A stretch of 64,000 nt of DNA from Escherichia coli. Lineage in GTDB: Bacteria; Pseudomonadota; Gammaproteobacteria; Enterobacterales; Enterobacteriaceae. Each line of letters starts with the position of its first letter. Position 1 is the stretch's first letter. Position numbers and translations under genes: made by a program. This document shows positions 26,815 through 37,522 of this stretch, piece after piece. The notes beneath the pieces are model-generated. The model ran no database searches. It was not told the origin of the DNA and was given only the letters and a program-made list of their open reading frames with translations. The stretch spans positions 1,054,001 to 1,118,000 of the forward strand of contig NZ_AP027764.1 of the NCBI RefSeq assembly GCF_036503815.1, written 5' to 3'.

Positions 26815-29049
26815 ATGGTTGCGGTAAGAAGTGCACATATCAATAAGGCTGGTGAATTTGATCCGGAAAAATGGATCGCAAGTCTGGGTATTACCAGCCA
26901 GAAGTCGTGTGAGTGCTTAGCCGAAACCTGGGCGTATTGTCTGCAACAGACGCAGGGGCATCCGGATGCCAGTCTGTTATTGTGGCGTGGTGTTGAGATG
27001 GTGGAGATCCTCTCGACATTAAGTATGGACATTGACACGCTGCGGGCGGCGCTGCTGTTCCCTCTGGCGGATGCCAACGTAGTTAGCGAAGATGTGCTGC
27101 GTGAGAGCGTCGGTAAGTCGGTCGTTAACCTTATTCACGGCGTGCGTGATATGGCGGCGATCCGCCAGCTGAAAGCGACGCATACTGATTCTGTTTCCTC
27201 CGAACAGGTCGATAACGTTCGCCGGATGTTATTGGCGATGGTCGATGATTTCCGCTGCGTGGTCATCAAACTGGCAGAGCGTATTGCTCATCTGCGCGAA
27301 GTAAAAGACGCGCCGGAAGATGAGCGCGTACTGGCGGCAAAAGAGTGCACCAATATCTACGCGCCGTTGGCGAACCGTCTTGGGATTGGACAACTGAAAT
27401 GGGAGCTGGAAGATTACTGCTTCCGTTATCTCCACCCGACCGAATACAAACGCATCGCAAAACTGCTGCATGAACGCCGTCTCGACCGCGAACACTATAT
27501 CGAAGAGTTTGTCGGTCATCTGCGCGCTGAGATGAAAGCTGAAGGCGTTAAAGCTGAAGTGTATGGTCGTCCGAAACACATCTACAGTATCTGGCGCAAA
27601 ATGCAGAAAAAGAACCTCGCCTTCGATGAGCTGTTTGATGTGCGTGCGGTACGTATTGTCGCCGAGCGTTTACAGGATTGTTATGCCGCACTGGGGATAG
27701 TGCACACTCACTATCGCCACCTGCCGGATGAGTTTGACGATTACGTTGCTAACCCGAAACCAAACGGTTATCAGTCTATTCATACCGTGGTTCTGGGGCC
27801 GGGTGGCAAAACCGTTGAGATCCAAATCCGCACCAAACAGATGCATGAAGATGCAGAGTTGGGTGTTGCTGCGCACTGGAAATATAAAGAAGGCGCGGCA
27901 GCTGGCGGCGCACGTTCGGGACATGAAGACCGAATTGCCTGGCTGCGTAAACTGATTGCGTGGCAGGAAGAGATGGCTGATTCCGGCGAAATGCTCGACG
28001 AAGTACGCAGCCAGGTCTTTGACGACCGGGTGTATGTCTTTACGCCGAAAGGTGATGTCGTTGATTTGCCTGCGGGATCAACGCCGCTGGACTTCGCTTA
28101 CCACATCCACAGTGATGTCGGACACCGCTGCATCGGGGCAAAAATAGGCGGGCGCATTGTGCCGTTCACCTACCAGTTGCAGATGGGCGACCAGATTGAA
28201 ATTATCACACAGAAACAGCCGAACCCCAGCCGTGACTGGTTAAACCCAAACCTCGGTTACGTCACAACCAGCCGTGGGCGTTCGAAAATTCACGCCTGGT
28301 TCCGTAAACAGGATCGTGACAAAAACATTCTCGCAGGGCGGCAAATCCTTGACGACGAGCTGGAACATCTGGGGATCAGCCTGAAAGAAGCAGAAAAACA
28401 TCTGCTGCCGCGTTACAACTTCAATGATGTCGACGAGTTGTTAGCAGCGATTGGTGGCGGGGATATCCGTCTCAATCAGATGGTGAACTTCCTGCAATCG
28501 CAATTTAATAAGCCGAGTGCCGAAGAGCAGGATGCCGCCGCGCTGAAGCAACTTCAGCAAAAAAGCTATACGCCGCAAAACCGCAGTAAAGATAACGGTC
28601 GTGTGGTGGTAGAAGGTGTCGGCAACCTGATGCACCACATCGCGCGCTGCTGCCAGCCTATTCCTGGTGATGAAATAGTTGGTTTCATTACTCAGGGACG
28701 CGGTATTTCAGTACACCGCGCCGATTGCGAACAACTGGCGGAACTGCGCTCCCATGCGCCAGAACGCATTGTTGACGCGGTATGGGGTGAGAGCTACTCC
28801 GCCGGATATTCGCTGGTGGTCCGCGTGGTGGCTAATGATCGTAGTGGGTTGTTACGTGATATCACGACCATTCTCGCCAACGAGAAAGTGAACGTGCTTG
28901 GCGTTGCCAGCCGTAGCGACACCAAACAGCAACTGGCAACCATCGACATGACTATTGAGATTTACAACCTGCAAGTGCTGGGCCGCGTGCTGGGTAAACT
29001 CAACCAGGTGCCGGATGTTATCGACGCACGTCGGTTGCATGGGAATTAA
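26815..29049 (+). CDS. relA: (p)ppGpp synthetase I RelA
   Basis: Ribosome-associated enzyme of 744 residues that makes (p)ppGpp from GTP/GDP and ATP when uncharged tRNA sits in the A site. Order of domains: inactive pseudo-hydrolase HD domain, synthetase domain with YGRPKHIYSIWRKMQKKN and KPNGYQSIHTVV, TGS domain (VYVFTPKGDVVDLPAGST), zinc-finger region (IARCCQPIPGDEIVG) and C-terminal ACT domain. In K-12 it is followed by mazEF; here mazG comes 94 bases later. Confidence 0.98.
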   Translation: MVAVRSAHINKAGEFDPEKWIASLGITSQKSCECLAETWAYCLQQTQGHPDASLLLWRGVEMVEILSTLSMDIDTLRAALLFPLADANVVSEDVLRESVGKSVVNLIHGVRDMAAIRQLKATHTDSVSSEQVDNVRRMLLAMVDDFRCVVIKLAERIAHLREVKDAPEDERVLAAKECTNIYAPLANRLGIGQLKWELEDYCFRYLHPTEYKRIAKLLHERRLDREHYIEEFVGHLRAEMKAEGVKAEVYGRPKHIYSIWRKMQKKNLAFDELFDVRAVRIVAERLQDCYAALGIVHTHYRHLPDEFDDYVANPKPNGYQSIHTVVLGPGGKTVEIQIRTKQMHEDAELGVAAHWKYKEGAAAGGARSGHEDRIAWLRKLIAWQEEMADSGEMLDEVRSQVFDDRVYVFTPKGDVVDLPAGSTPLDFAYHIHSDVGHRCIGAKIGGRIVPFTYQLQMGDQIEIITQKQPNPSRDWLNPNLGYVTTSRGRSKIHAWFRKQDRDKNILAGRQILDDELEHLGISLKEAEKHLLPRYNFNDVDELLAAIGGGDIRLNQMVNFLQSQFNKPSAEEQDAAALKQLQQKSYTPQNRSKDNGRVVVEGVGNLMHHIARCCQPIPGDEIVGFITQGRGISVHRADCEQLAELRSHAPERIVDAVWGESYSAGYSLVVRVVANDRSGLLRDITTILANEKVNVLGVASRSDTKQQLATIDMTIEIYNLQVLGRVLGKLNQVPDVIDARRLHGN

Positions 29050-29143
29050 TCTGCATAGCTGGATATGGCATCAGCTGTATCCAGCGGTATCTTTTACTCG
29101 AAGGTATTACACCTGACAGACCCGCAATTTTCAGGACATTCTA

Positions 29144-29935
29144 ATGAATCAAATCGACCGTTTGCTCACTATTATGCAGCGTCTTCGCGACCCGGAAAAC
29201 GGCTGCCCGTGGGATAAAGAGCAGACATTTGCCACCATTGCACCTTACACCCTTGAAGAAACCTACGAGGTGCTGGACGCCATTGCCCGTGAAGATTTTG
29301 ACGATCTGCGCGGTGAACTCGGCGATCTGCTGTTCCAGGTGGTGTTTTACGCACAAATGGCCCAGGAAGAAGGGCGCTTTGACTTTAATGATATTTGCGC
29401 TGCGATTAGCGATAAATTAGAGCGTCGCCATCCGCATGTTTTTGCTGACAGTTCTGCCGAAAACAGTAGTGAAGTGCTTGCCCGTTGGGAGCAAATCAAA
29501 ACCGAAGAGCGCGCGCAGAAAGCGCAGCATTCGGCGCTGGACGATATTCCTCGTAGTTTACCGGCTTTAATGCGTGCGCAAAAAATCCAGAAACGTTGCG
29601 CCAACGTTGGCTTCGATTGGACGACGCTTGGTCCGGTAGTCGATAAAGTCTACGAAGAGATCGACGAGGTGATGTACGAGGCGCGGCAGGCTGTTGTCGA
29701 CCAGGCTAAACTGGAGGAGGAAATGGGTGACCTGCTGTTTGCCACGGTCAATCTGGCTCGTCATTTAGGGACAAAAGCGGAAATCGCATTGCAAAAAGCG
29801 AACGAAAAATTCGAGCGTCGTTTTCGCGAAGTGGAGCGTATTGTTGCCGCGCGTGGACTGGAAATGACAGGTGTTGACCTCGAAACAATGGAAGAAGTCT
29901 GGCAACAGGTAAAACGGCAGGAAATTGATCTCTAA
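29144..29935 (+). CDS. mazG: Nucleoside triphosphate pyrophosphohydrolase MazG
   Basis: Two-domain all-alpha NTP pyrophosphohydrolase of 263 residues that hydrolyses canonical and abnormal NTPs to NMP and PPi. The Mg-binding EExxE...ExxD motif occurs as LEETYEVLDAI with RGELGDLLFQVVF in domain 1, and again as EEIDEVMYEA and EEEMGDLLFATVNLARHLG in domain 2. In K-12 it belongs to the relA-mazEF-mazG operon and limits MazF lethality by lowering ppGpp; here it is directly downstream of relA without mazEF. Confidence 0.97.
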   Translation: MNQIDRLLTIMQRLRDPENGCPWDKEQTFATIAPYTLEETYEVLDAIAREDFDDLRGELGDLLFQVVFYAQMAQEEGRFDFNDICAAISDKLERRHPHVFADSSAENSSEVLARWEQIKTEERAQKAQHSALDDIPRSLPALMRAQKIQKRCANVGFDWTTLGPVVDKVYEEIDEVMYEARQAVVDQAKLEEEMGDLLFATVNLARHLGTKAEIALQKANEKFERRFREVERIVAARGLEMTGVDLETMEEVWQQVKRQEIDL

Positions 29936-30147
29936 GGGAATTACGTGGTCAAGCGCGATTTGTGTCATTTTTTAAATGACAAGCGCTTGATTTGCGTCAA
30001 AAACATTTACCCCAAAGGGGCTATTTTCTCACTCCTGATTTCAATGGTGCGCTGGCGAAGAGGAGGGATAATGAAAGTTTGTGGCACAGGTCATGTTCGG
30101 GTATACTGCTTTCCCGTCCTGGTTATTCCATCGTCTTTTCAACCTAA

Positions 30148-31800
<1,653 letters not shown>

Positions 31801-31887
31801 GTAAAAAAGTTAGAACGGCAACGCGTACCCAGGGTACGCGTTGTTTGTCTGGAGTTTCAGTTTAACTAGTGACTTGAGGAAAACCTA

Positions 31888-33186
31888 ATGTCCAAAATCG
31901 TAAAAATCATCGGTCGTGAAATCATCGACTCCCGTGGTAACCCGACTGTTGAAGCCGAAGTACATCTGGAGGGTGGTTTCGTCGGTATGGCAGCTGCTCC
32001 GTCAGGTGCTTCTACTGGTTCCCGTGAAGCTCTGGAACTGCGCGATGGCGACAAATCCCGTTTCCTGGGCAAAGGCGTAACTAAAGCTGTTGCTGCAGTT
32101 AACGGCCCGATCGCTCAGGCGCTGATTGGCAAAGATGCCAAAGATCAGGCTGGCATTGACAAGATCATGATCGACCTGGACGGCACCGAAAACAAATCCA
32201 AATTCGGCGCGAACGCAATCCTGGCTGTATCTCTGGCTAACGCCAAAGCTGCTGCTGCCGCTAAAGGCATGCCGCTGTACGAGCACATCGCTGAACTGAA
32301 CGGTACTCCGGGCAAATACTCCATGCCGGTTCCGATGATGAACATCATCAACGGTGGTGAGCACGCTGACAACAACGTTGATATCCAGGAATTCATGATT
32401 CAGCCGGTTGGCGCGAAAACTGTGAAAGAAGCCATCCGCATGGGTTCTGAAGTTTTCCATCACCTGGCAAAAGTTCTGAAAGCGAAAGGCATGAATACTG
32501 CTGTTGGTGACGAAGGTGGCTATGCGCCGAACCTGGGTTCCAACGCTGAAGCTCTGGCTGTTATCGCTGAAGCTGTTAAAGCTGCTGGCTATGAACTGGG
32601 CAAAGACATCACTCTGGCGATGGACTGCGCAGCTTCTGAATTCTACAAAGACGGTAAATACGTTCTGGCTGGCGAAGGCAACAAAGCATTCACCTCTGAA
32701 GAATTCACTCACTTCCTGGAAGAACTGACCAAACAGTACCCGATCGTTTCTATCGAAGACGGTCTGGACGAATCTGACTGGGACGGTTTCGCATACCAGA
32801 CCAAAGTTCTGGGCGACAAAATCCAGCTGGTTGGTGACGACCTGTTCGTAACCAACACCAAGATCCTGAAAGAAGGTATCGAAAAAGGCATCGCTAACTC
32901 CATCCTGATCAAATTCAACCAGATCGGTTCTCTGACCGAAACTCTGGCTGCAATCAAGATGGCGAAAGACGCTGGCTACACTGCAGTAATCTCTCACCGT
33001 TCTGGCGAAACTGAAGATGCTACCATCGCTGACCTGGCTGTTGGTACTGCTGCAGGCCAGATCAAAACGGGTTCTATGAGCCGTTCTGACCGTGTTGCTA
33101 AATACAACCAGCTGATTCGTATCGAAGAAGCTCTGGGCGAAAAAGCACCGTACAACGGTCGTAAAGAGATCAAAGGCCAGGCATAA
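31888..33186 (+). CDS. eno: Enolase
   Basis: 432-residue glycolytic enzyme interconverting 2-phosphoglycerate and phosphoenolpyruvate, also a component of the RNA degradosome. The sequence has the enolase signature [14 protein letters not shown], the substrate loop [20 protein letters not shown], metal ligands in [20 protein letters not shown] and VGDDLFVTN, and [18 protein letters not shown]. Codon use is strongly biased to preferred codons, as expected for a highly expressed gene. Confidence 0.99.
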
Positions 33187-33205
33187 GCCTGACTTTATCT
33201 GATTT

Positions 33206-33236
33206 AAAAATGCCAGCCTTCGGGCTGGCATTTTTT
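33206..33236. terminator. Bidirectional terminator after eno
   Basis: AAAAATGCCAGCC-TTCG-GGCTGGCATTTTTT: a stem of about 13 bp closed by a UUCG tetraloop with T-runs on both strands, between convergent eno and the TPM-domain gene. Confidence 0.95.
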
Positions 33237-33245
33237 ATGGCTGAG

Positions 33246-34139
33246 TTACCAGCGGCCAGACGCGCCGCCACCGCCAGAAGAACCGCCACCTCCGCTAAAT
33301 CCGCCGCCACTTGAGCCGCCACCGGAAGAGGATGAAGAAGAACCTTTTCTTGAAGCTCTTTCTTTACCGAGCGTCTTGTATTTGGCTCGTAGCTTTTTAT
33401 TAACGATAAGCCAAAAGATAAGCAGCGCTACGATCGCAAAAGGCGTTAACATACCGCAGGCAACGATTAAATTCGTCCATGGTCCTGGCTCGGCAACATA
33501 GAGGAATACCATCCCGTAAATTGCGGCAGTGAGAGTTATCCAGGGTAGATTCGACGGATCGGTAAAAACAATAAAATATGAAAGCACTGCCAGCAATATA
33601 AGTACAGCAAGCGAAAATGGGATAGGGGGATTGATACTGTAATAATTCCCCCTGCCTTCCGGTAATTCACCATTCATCAGAAGTGCGCCGATATTTTCGC
33701 TTGCCAGTGTTAACCCCCCCATCAGGTCATCACTTTTGAAAGCAGGGATTAATATATCACGGATAATCTTTGCCGCTTGCAGGTCGGTAACCACCCCTTC
33801 CAGCCCATAGCCGACTTCTATACGAACAGCATGATCTTCCCAGGCAACCAGAAGTAAAATGCCATCGTTTCGCTGCTTATCTCCCAGTTTCCAGCTATCA
33901 AAAACGCGTGTTGCATATTGTTCAATGGTATCGTCTCCGGTGGATGGCACTATTAATACGGCGACCTGTGCCCGTGTTTTTTGTGTAATATCCTGCAGCT
34001 GTTGTGTCAGTGATTGTTGTTCAGACGTGCTTAAGGTACCAGTAATATCGGTCACCTGTTGGCGCAGCTCCGGCACAGCAATTTGCTGGGCAAGCACAGG
34101 AAGGCACCATAAAGTGAGTAGAAAAAGGATTATACGCAT
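33246..34139 (-). CDS. ygcG: TPM-domain membrane protein, copy 2
   Basis: 297-residue exported protein with an N-terminal signal peptide (RIILFLLTLWCLPVLAQ), a periplasmic TPM domain (EQYATRVFDSWKLGDKQRNDGILLLVAWEDHAVRIEVGYGLEG spans its core), two or three membrane helices and a Ser/Gly-rich tail ending SGRW. TPM proteins resemble the thylakoid TLP18.3 family, with reported phosphatase or photosystem-repair roles; no bacterial function is firm. It is a tandem paralogue of the gene upstream, 5 bases away. The position next to eno matches K-12 ygcG. Start chosen at the ATG preceded by GGTGAT. Confidence 0.85.
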   Translation of the reverse strand: MRIILFLLTLWCLPVLAQQIAVPELRQQVTDITGTLSTSEQQSLTQQLQDITQKTRAQVAVLIVPSTGDDTIEQYATRVFDSWKLGDKQRNDGILLLVAWEDHAVRIEVGYGLEGVVTDLQAAKIIRDILIPAFKSDDLMGGLTLASENIGALLMNGELPEGRGNYYSINPPIPFSLAVLILLAVLSYFIVFTDPSNLPWITLTAAIYGMVFLYVAEPGPWTNLIVACGMLTPFAIVALLIFWLIVNKKLRAKYKTLGKERASRKGSSSSSSGGGSSGGGFSGGGGSSGGGGASGRW

Positions 34140-34144
34140 AACGA

Positions 34145-35077
34145 TCACCAACGGTCGGATGAACCGCCGCCTCCTGAAGAACCGCCGCCGCCGCTGAAAT
34201 TATCATTGTCAAAAGAGGATGAAGAGGAAGATGACGACGATGATGAAGAACGCCAGGAGGCCGAGTTACTTCTTTCGTAGCGTGACGGTCGGTTGGCACT
34301 ACGCATCGAATCCCGAACCTTTTTGCCGAAGGGGGTAAAAGCGATGGCGACAGCCAGGAACGGTGTGGCGAAGCAGAGTAATGTTGCGAGTACTCCCCAG
34401 CTTCCGCCGAAACCTGCTATAGGTAAAACAAAGGCCAGTACAATAGCTGTGAAGCAAATTAGTCCCAGCGTTTTGAAATATCCTCTGGCGGAAATAAAGG
34501 TCAGTACTATTGCCCAGACTAACAAAGCCCACCAACCGTTAAAGGGCAAAGGGTGATCGGTCGGTGTTATCGTTGCTAAATTATTCCCCGTCAGACGATT
34601 ATCAATATCGCTTATTCCCTTTTGCAAGCCGCCAGCCAGGTCGCCATTTTTAAATGCCGGAATAATACTGTTGCGAATAATTTTCCCGGACTGCGCATCC
34701 GTAATAACGCCTTCCAGTCCGTAACCGATTTCAATACGCACGGCCTGATCCTGCCAGGCGACTAACAGTAGAACGCCATCATCGCGGTCTTTATCACCCG
34801 GTTTCCAGCTATCGAATACCCGCGTAGCGTACTGCTCGATGGTTTCATCGCCCGTTGTTTCAACCACTAACACGACCAGTTGTGCGTGGCTTTTTTGCGT
34901 CAGCTCTTTAATCTGATTGGTCAAAGTATTTACTTCATCGTTCGTCAATTTACCGGTTAAGTCATTCACATACCTGGGTGATTCAGGCACTGGAATTTGT
35001 ATGGCAAACACAGATGAACAAAAGAAAGCCATAAGGAAGATAAAATTTCGCACAGGACTTCCTCGCTTAATGAGCAT
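34145..35077 (-). CDS. TPM-domain membrane protein, copy 1
   Basis: 310-residue paralogue of the following gene: signal peptide (FIFLMAFFCSSVFA), TPM domain with EQYATRVFDSWKPGDKDRDDGVLLLVAW, membrane helices in the middle, then a tail with a run of about twelve serines and Gly-rich repeats ending SSDRW. Its start overlaps the lemA-like stop by 11 bases (ATGCTCATTAA), which implies coupling. TPM and LemA proteins often occur together in bacteria. Function unknown; it probably acts at the cell envelope. Confidence 0.88.
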   Translation of the reverse strand: MLIKRGSPVRNFIFLMAFFCSSVFAIQIPVPESPRYVNDLTGKLTNDEVNTLTNQIKELTQKSHAQLVVLVVETTGDETIEQYATRVFDSWKPGDKDRDDGVLLLVAWQDQAVRIEIGYGLEGVITDAQSGKIIRNSIIPAFKNGDLAGGLQKGISDIDNRLTGNNLATITPTDHPLPFNGWWALLVWAIVLTFISARGYFKTLGLICFTAIVLAFVLPIAGFGGSWGVLATLLCFATPFLAVAIAFTPFGKKVRDSMRSANRPSRYERSNSASWRSSSSSSSSSSSSFDNDNFSGGGGSSGGGGSSDRW

Positions 35078-35669
35078 TAGTATTCTGGCTAAAATCTATT
35101 GTCGGGGCTTTACTCACAGCGGCGACATCATCCGGCAAATAATTTTTCTTCGGTGTGTAATCCATGACTTTTGCGGTTAACACTGCGGGGAATTTGCGGA
35201 TAGTGACATTATATTGTTCGATGGCTTTAATATATCTTCCTCGCGCAACGGCAATTCGATTTTCACTTCCTTCGAGCTGTACCATCAAATTTTGATAGAG
35301 TTCCTGGGCCTTTAGCTCAGGGTAACGTTCACTAATTATCGTTAACTGACCGAGAGTGCGAGACACCTGCGCCTGAGCTTGTTGCCAGACTTGTAATTTT
35401 TGTTCATCCCTCGGAGTTTGCTGAAGATCGCTACTGGCGCGATTAGCCTGACTACGTGCCAATGTTACGGCTTCCAGTACCTCTTGTTCATGGCTGGAAT
35501 AACCTTTAATACTAGCGACAAGATTAGGAATAAGATCGGCGCGACGTTGATATTGATTTAATACCTCAGACCAGGAAGCGTTAACCTGCTCATCATAGGT
35601 TTGAATATCGTTATATCCACAGCCTGATAAATTGAAAATAAATATAATTACGATGAATATTCTGAGCAT
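35067..35669 (-). CDS. LemA family lipoprotein
   Basis: 200-residue LemA-family protein with an N-terminal lipobox (FNLSGC, cysteine at 17), so likely an envelope-anchored lipoprotein. The family core is visible as NQYQRRADLIPNLVASIKGY followed by long helices, ELYQNLMVQLEGSENRIAVAR, and a C-terminal IRKFPAVLTAK-type region. First gene of an operon with two TPM-domain paralogues. I do not recall a LemA gene at this place in K-12, so it may be strain-variable. Function unknown. Confidence 0.88.
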   Translation of the reverse strand: MLRIFIVIIFIFNLSGCGYNDIQTYDEQVNASWSEVLNQYQRRADLIPNLVASIKGYSSHEQEVLEAVTLARSQANRASSDLQQTPRDEQKLQVWQQAQAQVSRTLGQLTIISERYPELKAQELYQNLMVQLEGSENRIAVARGRYIKAIEQYNVTIRKFPAVLTAKVMDYTPKKNYLPDDVAAVSKAPTIDFSQNTNAH

Positions 35670-35841
35670 GGTTAAATTCCTTTTAATTAATTCCTTAAAA
35701 CATAATACGCCACTTCATTTTATTCTTTATGATCTAATCCACTTTTTGCCTTAAACCTGCCTGTAACAGAATGTTAATAAGACATGATTGTTGTGGCAGG
35801 ATCTGCAATAATTAACAATTATCCACTTCACAGAGAATGCT

Positions 35842-36513
35842 ATGCAGTACCCGATTAACGAGATGTTCCAGACCCTGCAAGGTGAGGGTTACTTTACCGG
35901 CGTCCCCGCCATTTTTATTCGTTTACAGGGATGCCCGGTCGGCTGTGCCTGGTGCGACACCAAACACACCTGGGAAAAGCTTGAGGATCGGGAAGTCTCA
36001 CTTTTCAGCATTCTGGCGAAGACCAAAGAGAGTGATAAGTGGGGGGCGGCGAGCAGTGAAGATTTGCTGGCTGTCATTGGTCGTCAGGGATACACCGCGC
36101 GGCATGTGGTGATTACGGGTGGTGAGCCTTGCATTCATGATTTGCTGCCACTGACTGACCTGCTCGAAAAGAACGGTTTTAGCTGCCAGATCGAAACCAG
36201 CGGTACTCATGAAGTACGCTGCACGCCGAATACCTGGGTTACCGTATCGCCAAAGCTGAACATGCGCGGCGGCTATGAAGTGTTGTCACAGGCACTGGAG
36301 CGAGCCAACGAAATCAAGCATCCAGTGGGACGCGTACGTGATATTGAAGCACTGGATGAACTACTGGCAACGCTGACCGATGATAAACCACGAGTCATTG
36401 CACTGCAGCCAATTAGCCAGAAGGACGATGCCACACGTTTGTGCATTGAAACCTGTATTGCGCGTAACTGGCGTTTATCGATGCAAACACATAAATATTT
36501 AAATATTGCCTGA
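35842..36513 (+). CDS. queE: 7-carboxy-7-deazaguanine synthase QueE
   Basis: Radical-SAM enzyme of 223 residues that contracts the ring of 6-carboxytetrahydropterin to 7-carboxy-7-deazaguanine in queuosine synthesis; in E. coli it is also reported to affect cell division under stress. The cluster cysteines occur in RLQGCPVGCAWCDT, a wider spacing than the canonical CxxxCxxC, followed by VVITGGEPCIHDLLPL (SAM-binding GGE). A single gene; an imperfect hairpin at 36535-36569 lies past its stop. Confidence 0.97.
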   Translation: MQYPINEMFQTLQGEGYFTGVPAIFIRLQGCPVGCAWCDTKHTWEKLEDREVSLFSILAKTKESDKWGAASSEDLLAVIGRQGYTARHVVITGGEPCIHDLLPLTDLLEKNGFSCQIETSGTHEVRCTPNTWVTVSPKLNMRGGYEVLSQALERANEIKHPVGRVRDIEALDELLATLTDDKPRVIALQPISQKDDATRLCIETCIARNWRLSMQTHKYLNIA

Positions 36514-36794
36514 TTAAACATTTATAAGCGTTATAAATGGGTGGAACCTGTAAAGACTTCCACTCATTTATATTCTTTGTCGCCTCTGAAAAAACTCCAT
36601 TTTGCCCATCCTGGACTAATCATTATCATTCTCTACAAATTCTCTGGCGTTAATTTTTCGTTGGAGTGAAAATTATTGCGGTAAAGTTTGGTGGATTTTA
36701 GTCGGTATAGGATTACTTTAAATATTTAGCTTTTCAATCAATGAATTAAGTGCTCTTTAACATAATGGGTGTGTTGTTTGTGTGATCCTGTAAA

Positions 36795-36851
36795 GTTGGT
36801 AGATTGTGACTGGCTTAAAAAATCATTAATTAATAATAGGTTATGTTTAGA
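36795..36851 (+). promoter_or_regulatory. Leader of the decayed CRISPR array
   Basis: AT-rich leader immediately before the first repeat. It contains GTTGGTAGATTGT at 36795-36807, exactly 44 bases before the repeat; the same 13-mer lies exactly 44 bases before the first repeat of the cas-linked array. The whole AT-rich segment begins around 36740. Confidence 0.8.
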
Positions 36852-36932
36852 GAGTTCCCCACGTCAGCGGGGATAAACCGATATCTCCCGTTAAATCAGA
36901 GACATAAATACTGAGTTCCCCACGTCAGCGGG
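36852..36932 (+). CRISPR. Remnant type I-E CRISPR array (one full repeat, one spacer, one truncated repeat)
   Basis: A 29-bp repeat at 36852-36880 beginning GAGTTCCCC and ending GGGGATAAACCG, a 32-bp spacer at 36881-36912, then the first 20 bases of a second repeat (36913-36932) before the match stops. Both repeats carry the same two substitutions relative to the cas-linked repeat in the middle (CACGTC for CGCGCC). The G-to-A change weakens the hairpin stem. Leader present; the array appears collapsed. Confidence 0.92.
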
Positions 36933-37387
36933 ACCATATAACCCGTTATCTCTTTCTCAAGTTTTTATATTAGCAGTACTCGTATTAAGCAACATATCCA
37001 CGTAACACCTCATGTTCAAAATAGCTCTCCATATATGAGAAGTTCACAATTATCGATACAAAAAATCAAATTTAATTAAAGTGTTAGTTGTATGATACTT
37101 AAATCATTAAGAAATTATCATATATTATTTTTTTAATATTGAATTGATGTTTGTTAATTTTTTCTTTAGGATAATGGTTTGTTTTTTAAGCTTATTATTC
37201 ATTGATTAAGTAATAAATCTGGAAGTTTGTCTTTGTTTTGAGGCTAATGAGTGATTTTACATAATCGCCTCTATACGCTGTTGATGAATAGTTCTTATGA
37301 ATAAAGATATCCAGTTCATACTTTAAGTGAAAATTGATAAAGTACGATTCGCGTAGTCTTTTATTCTAAGGACATCGATTGTAGTTA

Positions 37388-37475
37388 ATATTCCTTGTAA
37401 AAACAGGGATAAACCGGACTTGTTATAATTCTTGATGTTGTCGAACTTATGTTCCCCGCGCCAGCGGGGATAACC
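37388..37475 (+). CRISPR. Second CRISPR remnant (degenerate repeat, 32-bp spacer, near-intact repeat)
   Basis: At 37449 there is a near-consensus repeat (TGTTCCCCGCGCCAGCGGGG followed by ATAACC, lacking one A and the final G). Exactly 32 bases upstream is a degenerate 29-bp copy at 37388-37416 that matches the consensus in about 20 of 29 positions without gaps and ends ATAAACCG. This fits the leader-distal end of an old array, where degenerate repeats are usual. No leader adjoins it. Confidence 0.75.
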
Positions 37476-37522
37476 ATTCAGGTATGTTCAGGCCGGGCAG
37501 TTTCCCGCCCGGTCTTCCTCAC

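Noticed and set aside
32002..33231. 409-residue open frame antisense to eno
   Set aside because: Strongly biased codons in eno leave few stops on the opposite strand. The translation has no recognisable motif and crosses the eno terminator.
36933..37387. Possible gene in the AT-rich gap between the CRISPR remnants
   Set aside because: No open frame of useful length with a start signal and no further repeat at 61-bp spacing; I see nothing assignable in it.
37491..37514. GC-rich hairpin after ygcE as an intrinsic terminator
   Set aside because: The stem CCGGGC/GCCCGG is real, but on the minus strand it is not followed by a T-run, so termination there is unproven.
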